DNA of 60,000 nucleotides from Cryptomeria japonica (Eukaryota; Streptophyta; Pinopsida; Cupressales; Cupressaceae). Location: assembly GCF_030272615.1 (NCBI RefSeq), contig NC_081410.1, positions 285,015,957 to 285,075,956 on the forward strand. The letters run 5' to 3'. A program made the translations under genes and the position numbers. Within the stretch, counting starts at the first letter, position 1. The number at the start of each line of letters is the position of its first letter. This document shows positions 10,250-22,436 of the stretch, in pieces. The notes below the pieces were generated by a model that worked only from the letters and a program-made list of their open reading frames with translations, did no database searches and was not told the DNA's origin.

Positions 10250-13200
10250 GAATCTTCTAGAAGATTTTGGCATGCATCTCTTCCTCTCTCAACATATTCC
10301 AGGAATAGTAAATATAGAATCTAACTCCTCCATGGAAATGTTGGGTAAGGCATCATGTTGTAAATCAATCACGTCCAACGCATCCGAGCAAGCATCTAAG
10401 GTGTTCTCCCACTGCGAATTATGGACATGAATCAGCAAGGAAACCAAATCATCCATCTAATTCTTCTTCAAAGAATCCAACTAATTGAAGTACATGAAAT
10501 TCATTTTTTCTCTCAACTCTGCTAAGTGTAGATCGTTGGTATCACTAACATCTACTCCCAACAAATCTTCAATAGAAGGATCCTTGATTGTATCTCCTGA
10601 ATTGATCCTTCCATCTTTGCACAATCCTCGCACGCATGCCCATAAATGAATTTCTTCATGACCAATGAACAATACCAGCCATGGAAATCATATCTGTTTC
10701 CATCATGCACAACTCTCTCCTTGATTAACATGGACATAGGAATCCTCTTCAAAACTCTAAGGTGGGGAATAGTCTTCTCATGAATGGGCTAGAATTCATC
10801 CCAAACTCTCTCCAAATACTGTATCCTGAATATAAGCGTCGTTGTCCTCTCAAATGCCTGGACAAACTAAGTAAGGAAATCATCCACCTGTCTCTTCACA
10901 TCTTCAATCCATTTTCCCAATTCCGAGAGTGTAGCCCTTGTTGCCTCGTAATCCGTATGAATTCCAGATCAATTGCAATAGGGGAAACAAAGGCAGGATT
11001 CTCGTGCCTTATCCCTGCAATGTACTCTCTAAGTCTAATATTCTCTTCTTTATACTTCTCTTTTTCTTCAATCTCCCTATCCACCCTTGCATTGATCACC
11101 TGAACTATATCATTGAGTTCTTGGAACTCTTGCTCTTTTGTAGTTCGTCCAAGGGCAACCGAAGTGATCTGGAAATCCATAGGAGTAGCTGCATCCATAG
11201 TCACATCACCAATGGGGACGACCACCTATGCAATCCGCATTCCGGTCTCATCTCTAGCTATGTGTGAAAGTATCTCAACCCTTCTAGGCTCTTTTTCTTG
11301 ATTGCTCCTAGCTAGGTAGTCATCAATATCATCGATGGGTCGCGCCTCTATGATCTTCTTACTTTTCTCCATGCTCTTCATTAGCCAATCAAGAATAGCA
11401 GTCATCTCTATCCTATCATCAAGATACATCTCTCAATCAAGTTCCTTCAATGACGAGATAACATCACCATCATCATCATTATACTTGGTCAAATCATACA
11501 CATTCTTTCCCAAGCTAACCTCTAAAAGGATAGTGGGAGATCTCGGTTGTTCATCATCTTCATTGGCTGTGGCATGCAACTCCTAAGTATTTTCTGGTCA
11601 TATCACTGTTTTTGAGCATTGCTCAAAATCCCTGTTTGGTTCTGGCATATCAATTTCCTTGATTGATGAGACACTGAGGGGAAATAAAGGCTTTTGCTTC
11701 TTCTTCTTTGCTTCTTCAATCTTCTTCCCTCTAACCTTGGTTTCTCCTGGTGTATTCTTCCTTCGCTTTGGAGCTTGACTCTCCTCATCTGCATGAATCC
11801 TTATATCACTAATTGTTCTCTGATCATCTTCAGAAGAAAATTCCGCCTGCTTCATCTTCTCATATGTGAAGATAACACACATATCTACTAATATGTTCAT
11901 CTGTTTGTCTACCCATCCTCTGGAGAAACTCAGGACTTCTCTCATCAATTCATTCAAATTTGTCATTTCCGACTCAGACCAACTAGGCAATAGGATAGAC
12001 CTCTTCATTTCATTTTCATATTGTCGATGAGTATGATCTTGATCATCCAACACCTGATCAGGAATGACGAAGAGTTCACACTTTCTCATGAAATCCACGG
12101 ACATTCTAGACCACATTCTTCTCTTGACTGCTTGCTCGTCCATCAGGTTGGCCCAATAATCTTCAATGTCCTACTTGTGTATGAATTTGTCTCCTCTGAT
12201 CCTTCCAACCTTCTTATGTGGATCAAATCTTTCTCTTTTCTTGTATGTCCCAAGGCAATAAAATGCAATCTCTTCAATCATCGTACAAGCTGCATCAGCG
12301 GATTGGCACACCTCCAATGTCTTTCCTATGAAAAATGGAAATGTCATCCCTGTTCTATGCTTCTCCTTTTGGATGAAATCAAATTCTAGAAGTTGTCTCA
12401 CCACTTCCAATAGGATCATTCTATCTGTAGGATACCTAAGAAGCTTGTATGGTGGACTGAAATCCTTAATTCCTTAGGTATGTGAAAGTGGGAAACTGTA
12501 TGTACCATGATCCGTATTGTTCAGTTAATACCATTGCCTCTTTAGACAACCTCCTGTGGATTCCACCATGTAACATCCTCGTAATATACATGGTGAATGC
12601 ATCATTCACCCTCCTGTAATCTTCAATTCTATACATGCTCAACTGTGGATAGCATTCATAACTTTTGTATTGCCCCTTTCCATTCCCGACTTCACCTCTG
12701 CATATCAATCCTTTATAAGTAACAAATCGTGCAAGTATATACACCAGATTGTCATGGCGAATGACTTGGATCTTTTCACATTGCTCAACTAGAAATCCAG
12801 ATTGTCGCTGATGATTTTCGACCAATTGATCATTGTCCCTCTCAGACAATCTTGGATAAAATAAAACATCCATCCATCATATAATGCTCCTTGTGGCATC
12901 CCCATCACTCGGTTCAATAGGAATGCCAAGTCGCTATATTCCTCCTTCAAATCTATGCACGAGTGTCTTGGGTGCCTTGGAATGATGAGGCCTTGGCTCA
13001 GTCATCCACTCTTTGTTAACTATAGTTTTGCATGCATCCGCCTTTGCTTTGTACTTTGCCTCATACTCATCCTTTGTCCTATCCTTCATGTCCGCATTGC
13101 ATGGAATTCCAAACACTTCGGAAATGGCATCCTCAACAAGATAAGCAACGATCACGCCCTTGGGAGTCTTGATCATTCAGGAGAGAGGATTGTAATGCCT

Positions 13201-13470
13201 TGCACACTCCAGGATCAACTCACTGCACTGTATGGATTGTGAAAATCCAGCGGCACGATAGATACCACTCTTCATGATGTTTGCATAGGTAGGAGAGGGG
13301 ATCCGATCTCTAGTTCCGAATATCCTCTGCCGCATCCGCTCCATATTCAGGAAGTGCATATTCGTATATGTGATCTCCTTCCACTTGGACGACAATTTGG
13401 ATTCCGTATAGAATCCCTCCTGAACTATCTTCTGTTGCTCCTTCCGAACTCCGATTCCAGATTTCGACAT
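10250..13470 (-). pseudogene. Copy B: U3-ORF family gene
   Basis: Starts at ATG 13470 (MSKSGIG), 4 bases after GTACAG|GTACC, which resembles a 3' splice site shared in position with other copies. Blocks in order: SKWKEITYTNMHFLNMERMR; IMKSGIYRAAGFSQSIQCSE; GVIVAYLVEDAISEVFGIP; LICRGEVGNGKGQYKSYECY; RRVNDAFTMYITRMLHGGIH; SWYIQFPTFTYLR; RERFDPHKKVG; WSRMSVDFMRKC; then ILDWLMKS; then ITSVALGRTTKEQEF leading into a coiled coil; then DALPNISMEEL near the C-terminus. The first in-frame stop (about 13177) is TGA where other copies have Arg, a CGA-to-TGA change. A frameshift lies between 12466 and 12419 and others in the last third. No catalytic motif is recognised; function unknown. Confidence 0.8.
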
Positions 13471-13479
13471 GGTACCTGT

Positions 13480-14950
13480 ACGAAGCTGGAAGTCAATAAC
13501 TTCAGAAAATCATCTTGATAACTATTTTCAGAATTGAATAAGTTCTGATTTCTATCGATTTAGACAATTTTCAGAATTTGGATGGAAATCAGAAATTATA
13601 TCCAAATTCCTAACAAATTCTGAAAATAGAACATAAATTGATAAGGATAGGGTGTAAAACCCTCATAAAACCTCTAAAAATCACCATTTTCAGACTCAAC
13701 TAAGGTCTGATATGAAAAACTAAATCTGAAAACACCTGCATATACTCAGCAAATTATGAAAATTGAAGTCCAAATGAGTATACCAGATCTGGAAATGTCT
13801 TAGGAAAGGTGTGAAAGTCTGATTTTCACTCAAAAAATGTCTAAAGACACCCTTCCGAGCTCACTAATGGCTGCCAATAAGTCTGAAGACAACCTGCAAA
13901 ATCTAAAATCAGTCATTTAAACCATGTTGCAGCCACCTAGAATGCAAATATGTGATGAAAACAATCTTCCCAAGGTCAAAACAATCAATTCCGGGTATGA
14001 ATGTAGGGTTGGTAAAAGAAAATTAGTCTGAAGACAAGTCTGAAAATTAAGGTTTCAGACTTACCAGCACCTTAAACAATGATGATAAACCCACAAAATG
14101 ACCACAAAATGGCATAAAAATGCCTTCCCAATGAAAACACCCAACTTGGAAGGTGGCTGGAAATGAAAATTTTCTGAGGACAGCCTGCAACAATGGTGTA
14201 CGAGACCTGCAACAGTGACAATAACCTCTAAAAAATGCTCAAAATGTCCTCAAAGTTGCCTCCAATCAGAATCGCATTGGTGTGGTACTGCTGGTGGGTG
14301 AAACATTTAGTCTGAAAATGCATTTCCAGCCAGCAATGGAGGTCAAGTCAGCTTCAGCAATTGTGGAAATACGCAGGTCTGAAGAATGCACAGCCAACAC
14401 TCAGCAATGGCAACCAACCAACATGGAGGAAATGCACCCAAAATGGAGGAATTTGACCTCCAAACAAAAATCGCCCCTCTTCAACAATGGCGCCACCTCA
14501 AAAATTGCCTATGTTTGAAAAAAATGCTCTCCAAACTTGCTCCAATGGCCTTCAAAAAATATCGCCCATGTCTGATTGGGCAGAAAATAAACTTCAAAGC
14601 GCACTTTAGCTCCAATGGTGTCAAGTTGACACTTCACAAAAATCATCCAGCTGGAGAAAATAGCCCAAATCAGCCACTTAGCAATCACACTCATCAAGTA
14701 TAATATTATTTAAATGCTGGTCTCCTTCATTTAAACTTGCTTTCAGCTTGAGCTTTCACCACACAAGCAATGTGGGATAAAACTTTGCCTTTATACGTGC
14801 CTAGGAAAAATCGACTTGCTTCTAGAAGATTATTTTTAATTAATTATTATTGCAAGTCATTTAATAATTTTTTTTTATTTTTAAATAATCGTCACTTTAT
14901 GCAAAAACAATTAAATTTGGGGCTCATTTATTTTAAAAAATTCAAAATTT
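13480..14950 (-). other. Copy B leader without a gene
   Basis: No convincing ORF. The stretch is rich in repeated words such as TCTGAAAA, TTTCAGA and TCTGAAGACAA (13500-14200) and in CAACAATGGCG-type words (14180-14600). Small ORFs at 14282-14703 look accidental. Confidence 0.5.
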
Positions 14951-14959
14951 AATTCAATT

Positions 14960-15600
14960 TTAGGCCGTAGGGGAAAATCGTCCCATATTTGGATTAAAAA
15001 ATCCAAATAAAATTTATTAAAACTGCCTTCTGGGGGAAAATCAACCCTCTTTGGGATAAAAATCCCAATGAAAATTCATCACACCTGCACAAAAATGTCT
15101 CCAGGGGAAAATCACCATCTATCTGGAGTCAAAAATCCAATTAATTTCGTCACTTAAGTCTCAAAAATCACCTCGGGGGAAAAAAGACCCCTGTCTAGAT
15201 AGTCATCCAGACAAAATTTTGTCAATACTAGCACTGGTGGAAATTCGCCCATCATTAGGAATCATTATCCGCATAAAAATCCTTAAAATTTGATCATGAA
15301 TAGCTTTGGTGGAAAATTGATCATCATTAGGAACATGAATTTCATCCGCATAAAAGCCATCTGCACTCCCAGGGGAAAAACATGGGTCATCAGGAGGATT
15401 TCCCAACACTTAGTCAAATTTTACCTTCCCTGGTGGAAAATCGCTCTCCATTAGGAATCTGAATTGGGGTAAAATAAGGTGCATTGGAAATCCAGTGGAA
15501 ATTCATATTCCATTAGGATTTTGAGTGGGGGAAAATCATGGGTCGTGGGAAATATGGGGGAAAAGCACCTCCCATTAGGAATTTTGACGTTTAGACCCTT
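14960..15600 (-). repeat. Copy B array: GGGGAAAATC / CATTAGGAAT units
   Basis: About ten units of 60-75 bp (on the + strand) begin GGGGAAAATC or GGTGGAAAATC and contain CATTAGGAAT or an ATTTGGAT...ATCCAAAT pair. Some units contain local palindromes (TTGGATTAAAAAATCCAA near 14990). Unrelated in sequence to the arrays of the other copies. Confidence 0.8.
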
Positions 15601-16109
15601 AAAACATGAATTTTCATAAAGATTTTAATACTTTAACCACTCAAAATCATCTGAGCACTTCCAATTTTCAATAAAACGCATCGGAACTTACGCAAATTTA
15701 CCAAAATTTGAGCGAGACAAAAGGAATTTCATCGGAATAAAGTGCAAATCTAACTTGAATAACCTCCTAGGAGTGATAAAACAACCCCTAAAGGACTTTA
15801 AAACACTTGGGCACTAAAATATCACCGACTTGAATGTTTAAAAAATTAAAACACATATACGCTCAAAAGGTCTACACTTAGACAAAATCTAGGATCTCTC
15901 AAACGTTTAACATTTTACACACTTGATCCTATACAAAATTTCAAAAACCTAATAGCAATTAGGCATGATCACATTTCTAACTCGAGACTCAGACACTTAA
16001 AAGCTCAAAATTTCCAACCAAGCTACCAAAACCCTAAACTAACAAGACGCAGAGAGGGGGTCCCTGTTTGCAATGGGGTGATGTGTGAAAAGGTCACAAC
16101 AAGACTTCA

Positions 16110-17010
16110 TTCTTACACTTTGTAATTGGATCAAGAAGACCCGATTACAAGTTCATATGGATAGTATACGTTGGGAAATAACATTCTTTACTTGAATTGG
16201 GTCTCTAGGACCTGATTGTAAGTCAACAAGCGCTACAAGTAATACAAGCTTGCAATTGGGTTCTAGAGATTCGATTGCAAGTGATATACTTTATGCAATA
16301 TAAACTTGCATTTGAAAATAGGTTCAATGGAGGGAAAGAATAAAAAACAAATAAATGAAATACTTGCAGTCGAGTTCAAAACCCTCGACTGCAAGCTTCA
16401 AACGCTATGAAGAGATGCAACAATGTCGTGGGTATAAGCATCTACGAAACCGTGAAAGGAAGATGCTTGCAGCTGCCAAGACTATGAACTCACACAACAC
16501 TAAAAAGCATAATGAGAACTCCAAAAGAAATGCAATCAAGATGTTAAAAACTCAAACTTACCTCAGGTGAGAAAACCATGGAGATGTAGAAAAAATGCAG
16601 AGGCTCAAAGCAATCTTCTACACAACAAAAATGAAAATAGGAACAAATCCTCTCCAAGATTCATATAAAGAAAGGAAGGAGAGTCCTTTCCAAAAACAAA
16701 GACAAACAACCTTCTCCCTATCCGCATGAATTAAGATGCAAGAAGAGAAATCGGGTTTCAAGACACCCGATACAAGGGCAAAACTTAACTTCTTTAGCTT
16801 TAAAAAAACTCACTTATAATCGAGCCAAAAAGGCCCGACTACAAGTGATATACTTTAAAGACAAGGAAAAGAAAACTACTTGTAATTGGGTCTTTATAAC
16901 CCGATTATAAGTAATTGAACTTTTTTTTTTTTTTTAAAACACTTAGCTTTTTCTTACTTGTAATTGGGTCTTAAATCGGGTCTTAAGGACCCGACTACAA
17001 GTAAGTGAAA
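16110..17010 (-). repeat. Copy A array, gene-distal half
   Basis: About eight further units of the copy A palindrome, for example near 16125, 16190, 16250, 16361, 16812, 16878 and 16960, with spacers of 20-350 bp. Together with 8720-9245 this makes about 14 units interrupted by copy B. Confidence 0.85.
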
Positions 17011-18068
17011 TAACACTTGAAGTGTCAAGAAAAAGCTCCCCAACTTGCAGTGTCAACTCTGAAACCGGAAATTGCACCAAGAAGGGCAAGAAACAAAACT
17101 AAAAACAACTAAAACCTGAACAAAAATGGCCAAAACTCGCACAAATGATCAAACACTAATTAAGGCATACTTTGGCCATGAGAGATGCGCCTTAGAGAAA
17201 TAATAGCATGAATTCTGAAGGAAACATTCATAGGGGTTACCTCATGAGGACAACAAAAGCAACATTGGAAGCTGCAACAGCAAGCTGCAAGCCTGGAAGA
17301 GTCAGAAAGATTGCAGGTGAGAGCATTACGCATAGTGAGAGTAAGGGCAAGAAGAAGAGAGAGTGCAGAGTCTTCATCAATCAGCCATTGAATCAATGCA
17401 TCCTTAAGCCTCAAAGAAAGCTTTGGCCCTTCATGACAATTTTTTAATTTTTCAGTTTATTTTCAATTTAGTAATTTCAATTTGCTAGTTTCCTAACTAA
17501 TTTAGGAGTCTACAATTTAGTTTTACAAATGATATTTTAAATTCTTTTACTTTATAACAGCAGTATTTAGGTGTTCAAATTTATTTATTAAATTATTTAT
17601 AAATATTTTTTTTCTAAATCTGCCTACATATTTGATATAAAAATTAAAATTAAATTTTGCAAGTCAAATTAGGATTTTGTCTTTGTGTATCCTCCGCTTG
17701 TGCAACATGAAGTAAGAAAAACAAAAGGACAATCCTTGTTTGATGAATGTTGAAGAACAAAGATTTATATTTTTTGTGTATCCTCTGCTTCTACACTTTG
17801 TGTGACCTAAAGTTAACAAAACAAAAATAAAATCCTCAAGTCTTCAAACCATGCATAATTTAATGACATTATGACATATATGGTAACCATAAATTTCATT
17901 TCCTGCAATGTTGCTATAGGTTCTTCTCATAGCAAGAGTGATGATGAGGATCAAGATGAGCCTATGGGAATTGAATCAAAGGCTCCCACCACTACACATT
18001 TTAGTTGCCGCTTCAAATTATTAGAGGACTTCAACCAAATGTTCCTTTAATAAGAAGTTACCTTCAAG
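17011..18068. other. No gene recognised
   Basis: AT-rich, with stop codons in all frames. Probably the rest of the copy A upstream region; no TGTTGTGACC end of copy A is found here. A CTTTGTGTATCCTC-type word occurs twice (about 17680 and 17775). Confidence 0.4.
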
Positions 18069-18296
18069 ACAATTTGCATCCAAATTACAAGCAAAACTTG
18101 AGGCAACGATGGGAACTAGCCCATGGAGATATCATTTATACCATCTTAATTTAAAGGCAGCATTACACACCTTTTTTATGTCACAATTTGCATCCAAATT
18201 ACAAGCAAAACTTGAGGCAACGATGGGAACTAGCCCATGGAGATATCATTTATACCATCTTAATTTAAAGGCAGCATTACACACCTTTTTTATGTC
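18069..18296 (+). repeat. Perfect 114-bp tandem duplication
   Basis: Bases 18069-18182 and 18183-18296 are identical. The unit is 38 codons long and open on the + strand (FASKLQAKLEATMGTSPWRY and on), so the duplication keeps frame. The small protein is not recognised; a stop follows at 18298-18300. Absence of any mismatch implies a recent event or an assembly duplication. Confidence 0.85.
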
Positions 18297-18436
18297 CTAG
18301 GTAAAGGTGTAGGAATATGTAAGGAATTGTCACTTGAAGAAAGAACTCAAATAAATTGATTGGGGCGTTATACCAATGTCCAACATCTTGTACCCACTAT
18401 TGCCATTGAGAGCTTCTACTCCTACAAGTACTAGGA

Positions 18437-19100
18437 TGTAATGTCCCCATTTTAAGGTTCTCTTGCAGTGCAGTTGGTTCTGACCATCTCAATGGGTGTC
18501 TGTCTTGCTTGAGGGGTTATCTGATGTTTCGAGTGAGCTCAAATGGCCTGAAAGATTCATATTCCACTTTCGGAGGTGATTTCTAACTTCTAGTGTGCTC
18601 TACAAGAATCTTGGAAAGGTCATCTATTTATAGTAAGTCATCCAATAGGCTTCGTTTATCCTTATTCATCATTGAATTCACTCCAGTGCTATCAGATTTT
18701 GATTCCACTATGTTCCAGCAATTTCTACAAAATGGGTGTATTAATGACTTATTTTTATTTTTTTTACTAAGGATGATTAAATCTGGTCGGAACCAAGGCA
18801 AAGAGTTTTAAATCTTGGATGCATAAAACAAGAACCTCACAAATCAAATTATCATTATTTTAATAGTAAGGTAATTCTTGCAGCTAAAACGGAGTTTAAA
18901 TTATAATAATAAAATGTGAATTTAAAATTGTGTTTTCTAGAAGTTTGGAGGCAAAAGAAAGTATAAAAGGGAGGAGTTGAGAGGCTCATTTGGCATTATG
19001 CAGATTACTGATTTTCTCTCTAGTGAAACCCTTGGTGCTTTGGGAACTGAAGCTTGTTCGCTTCAGCCTTCTAGAGGATGGAAACCCTTTTGAGGAAAAT
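18437..19100 (+). repeat. LTR of TGTAATGTCCCC family, copy 1
   Basis: Starts TGTAATGTCCCCATTTTAAG and matches the sequence at 41770 through shared words (GGTTCTCTTGC, CAAGAATCTTGG, CTATTTATAGTA, GGATGGAAACCC). A TATAAAAGGGAGGAGTTGAG promoter-like stretch lies near 18961, about 525 bp in. The 3' limit is not determined. Confidence 0.6.
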
Positions 19101-19604
19101 CAGCTGGTGGTGAGAGATCTTCCCTAGTCAATTCAGTGTGGGCCTTTCAGAGCTGCAGATTGCACAAAAAAGAACCAATTATCTGGATTTGTAGAAGATT
19201 TTGGGTTATTAGAAAATAGTTTGAGACCAATAGTTTTGGATTTATCTTCAGTTAAGGAGATTCTAGATTGTTGGTTATAGTGCAACTGGTGAAATACCAG
19301 AAAAAATGGTATCTGAGTTTTTTATAGAATCAAATTAGATACTATATTCTCTAAGGAGTACCCTGCAAATCAATCAATATTCACGAACGGTTCTTGACAT
19401 TTTCTAAAGGGAGGTTGAAGGTAGTTGGGCTTTGATGCTCGAGGTTAAATCTGTCATATGCTAAGCTCACCATACCAAAGCACAGGAACATAAGGAAATG
19501 ACATGGCGTTAAAGTCATATTAAACAAATCAGGCTGCCCTACCAATGCAACATTCAAGAGGCATTGCTAGTGATAAATGTGGCATGGATAGGGCATTTGA
19601 CAAA

Positions 19605-19903
19605 ATTGGACCAAAGAATGTTCTCCTTAACAGGTTGGAAGAAATGGAAAGGCATTTGTCAAAATTGGAGCAATCAGATTTTAAGGGGTCGAAATGTGCA
19701 ACAAAGAGTCCATTGGTCTAGTTCCACATTATGAGGCCTCTAGATGAAGACATGAGACTTGCATTCACCCCTTGTCTCAATGAAATTATGAGGATCTCAA
19801 CACCTAAAGTGCCTTACAATTATAACATATTGAGGGACATACTACAGATGATTAGTGACACTTTTCATGGATTAGGTGACACCAGGAGCCCTTCTTTTGG
19901 TAA
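19605..19903 (+). pseudogene. PDS5: PDS5 cohesin-associated protein pseudogene, upstream half
   Basis: The frame reads NEIMRISTPKVPYNYNILRD, then MISDTFHGLGDTRSPSFG, which matches the conserved N-terminal HEAT-repeat region of plant PDS5 (sister-chromatid cohesion protein; family pattern EIMRI-APxAPY...DIFQLIVGTFSGLxDT-SP-F). The coding sequence stops abruptly at 19903, where copy C begins, and resumes at 26539. An in-frame TAG lies upstream of MRPLDEDMRLAF (about 19725). No introns are seen across the recognisable part, suggesting a retrocopy, though the fragment is short. It is not a functional gene. Confidence 0.8.
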
Positions 19904-20559
19904 TGTTGTGACCTTTTTCACACATCGCCCCATTTGCAAATGGGGACCCTCTCTTTTCCTACTTTCTAGGGTTTTTTTGTTAGTAGCTCGTGGCCTTCTG
20001 CTTCAGTTTTGTCAAGCCTCGCTCAGTTTTGAACGGTTTGAGTCCTAAGGATTGAAAGTTAGTTTTTGCAAACCATGTGATTCCAGAGTATGAACACTGC
20101 CAAAGTGCTTAGAAAGGCCAAAGGACAAAGATCGCATTTGATTTGGACAAATTTGGACAACTTTCTATTTTTAGAAAGTTTTCTTTTTTGCTTTTTCCTA
20201 TTTTTTAGGAAGTTTTGTTTTTGGCATTTTTAGCCCGATCCCCGATATGGCTATTTTTAGAAAGTTTTTCCTATTTTTTAGGGATGTTTGCTTTTTGCTT
20301 TTTCAAAGTGGGAATCTAGGGTTTGCGCTGACACCACTGACCTGCTTCAACCAGGACCCAAAATTTCCAAGGTTTGACCTAAAAAGCCAGTTCCCTACAT
20401 TTTAGGGGTCATATTGCTTCAGATGGTTTGCCTAAGTATGGATTTCAAATTTCAAGTTAATCTGGTTAAATTTGGTTAAAGTGTGAAATTTTGAAATTTT
20501 CTAATTTTTTCCCAAGTATGGCTAATGGATAAGGTTGAGTGTCATGACAGGTGTTCAGA

Positions 20560-21480
20560 AAGTCCGCCCAAGCAAAGGTCCGCTATGTTAGGGAGATGAT
20601 CAAGGTTCGCCATGATTGGAAGCCATCAAAAATCCGCCATGATGAACCAAAAGTCCGCCATGTGTTAAAGAGGCCAAGAAGAGGGAGCTTAAAACTCCGC
20701 CCTCCTTGATGTCCTTCCTAAACTCCGCCCAAGGAAATAGATGCAACGTTGAAGACCTTCAAAAGTCCGCCATGTGGGAGCCTTCCTAAACTCCGCCATG
20801 CATTGTGGAGTGGGAAAAGTCTGCCATGTTGAACACTTAAAACTCTGCCATGCATGTTGAAGGAGATACCTTAAAACTCCGCCCTATGCTTTTGGTGGGG
20901 CCCCACTTCAAAGTCCGCCAAGGAGAGGTCATAAAACTCTGCCCAAAATGGAGGGGCCATCAAAGTCCGCCCCTTACCTTGAGGAGCTAATCTAAAACTC
21001 TGCCCTTAGTGATAGACCAAAGTCCGGCCTCCATGATGCCTTGAAAGTCCGCCTTGGTAGCAATAACTCCGCCCATGTTGAGTGTAGGAGGTGTTCAAAA
21101 AGTCCGCTCAACCATGACCAAGCTAGAGAGGTGTCCAAAGTCCACCATAGGTTGAGATCACTCCAAAGTCCGCCCTAGGAGATGCACCAAAAGTTCGCCC
21201 AAGGTGCTAAGCATGATGTTAGAGACCCTCTTAAAACTCGACCCTATGCCTAGGAGATGCATCAAAAGTCTGCCCAAGTTTGATGGATAAGATGATGGGG
21301 TCAAGAAAGTCCGCCCTCATGAGAAGTTGAAGCCCAAGCAAAGCCCGCCGCGGTGGAGGTAGCATCTAACTCTGCCCTATGCCTTAGTAGAAAGGTCACC
21401 CATGAAGAGAGTTATAAAAAGTCCGCCCAAACATGAAGGTGAGCCTCCAAAAGTCCTCCCAAACATGAAAGTCAAACAAA
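20560..21480 (+). repeat. Copy C array: AAAGTCCGCCC units
   Basis: About 30 imperfect copies of AAAGTCCGCC or AAACTCCGCC followed by MATG, CAAG or CTAT, spaced 15-50 bp apart and separated by variable purine-rich text. Many copies show CCGCC to CTGCC or TCGCC changes. The units are direct, not obviously palindromic, unlike copies F, A and D. Confidence 0.85.
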
Positions 21481-22436
21481 GTCAATAGAATTTTGAGTGA
21501 TGTCATCAAATCTCCCAAGAAAATCGAACTCTTAATCGAATTAGAAAGTTGAACAAAAAGAGATTTCAAAGATTATTAAATTGGAAAGTCAAAATGGAAA
21601 CTCAAAATTAAAATTGGAAAGAAGATATTTTGCATGATTGAAGGATTTTCGAACTGAGTTCTAAATTAGAAACTTTGGAAGATATTCTTTTATAAGCCTA
21701 GTTCAAATTAACCAACTGAAAACAAATTAGAAACTTGCATGATTGAAGGATTTTCGAACTAAAGAAGATGACAATACTTTCCCAAAATGCGAGCTAGATT
21801 TAGTAATATGAGTTGGAGGATTTTGGTGTGTTTCTAATTCGCAATTCAACTTCATTTGTAACTTCATTTTTACACACCAAGAAGTTCAAAGTTCTTGAGG
21901 ATAGCATAGTAAAGTGTTGGCAGTTTGGAGTTCATCTGGAGAAAATTTTGATATTGCTGGAAGTTGGATGAACTTCGTGATGAAAGATTCACAGATTTTT
22001 GAGTGAAGCCAGCTGGTATAAGAAAGAATAGCTAATCCTTGCTGAGTGTTCTAGAGAATTTTCCAGCCTTACTTCAATCTATTCGAAGGTGAAGTTGAAA
22101 TTTATGATGCAGATTTGTGTATTTTCTGAGTTTTTTTTTCAGAGTTATGAAAAATGATTTTTAGTGGATTGATTCGAATTCTTAGTGTTGGAAAATCATT
22201 TTTTTTTTTGACTAAGTATAAGAGAGTTATGGAGTTATAACACTTGGTGTTGATTTATGATCACAACTATCCTTGAGATTGAAGGGTTTACAAATGAAAA
22301 TTCAATTTTTTGGCTAAGTATGAGAATAAAATGAAATTTTCAAACACTTAGCCATTCGCAGCCCCCTTTATTTTATTCAATTTGCGAATCAATTCCTAAC
22401 TTAGGTTTCATTGTCCAATTGCAGATTTTAGGGACT

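Larger units (their letters stand above)
9267..16101 (-). mobile_element. Copy B: complete 6.8-kb TG...CA element carrying a gene
   Basis: In the sense direction (right to left) it begins TGTTGTGACCTTTTCACACA at 16101 and ends AAACATCAACA at 9267. The flanking 5-mers are GGACT (9262-9266) and AGACT (16102-16106), a target-site duplication with one mismatch. Order inside: conserved 5' end, array (15600-14960), a 1.4-kb stretch rich in TCTGAAAA and TTTCAGA words, gene (13470 to about 10250), telobox, TATA box, 3' end. No RT, integrase, PBS or paired terminal repeat is visible. The ends and duplication are LTR-like, so I read it as a solo LTR with a gene in U3. It splits the array of copy A. Confidence 0.8.

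Noticed and set aside
14282-14703. Two overlapping ORFs in the copy B leader
   Set aside because: Built from repeated CAACAATGG and CAAAAT words; no family block and no counterpart in other copies.
19731-20048. 105-codon ORF on the + strand
   Set aside because: PDS5 sequence ends at 19903; the rest is read-through into the 5' end of copy C.
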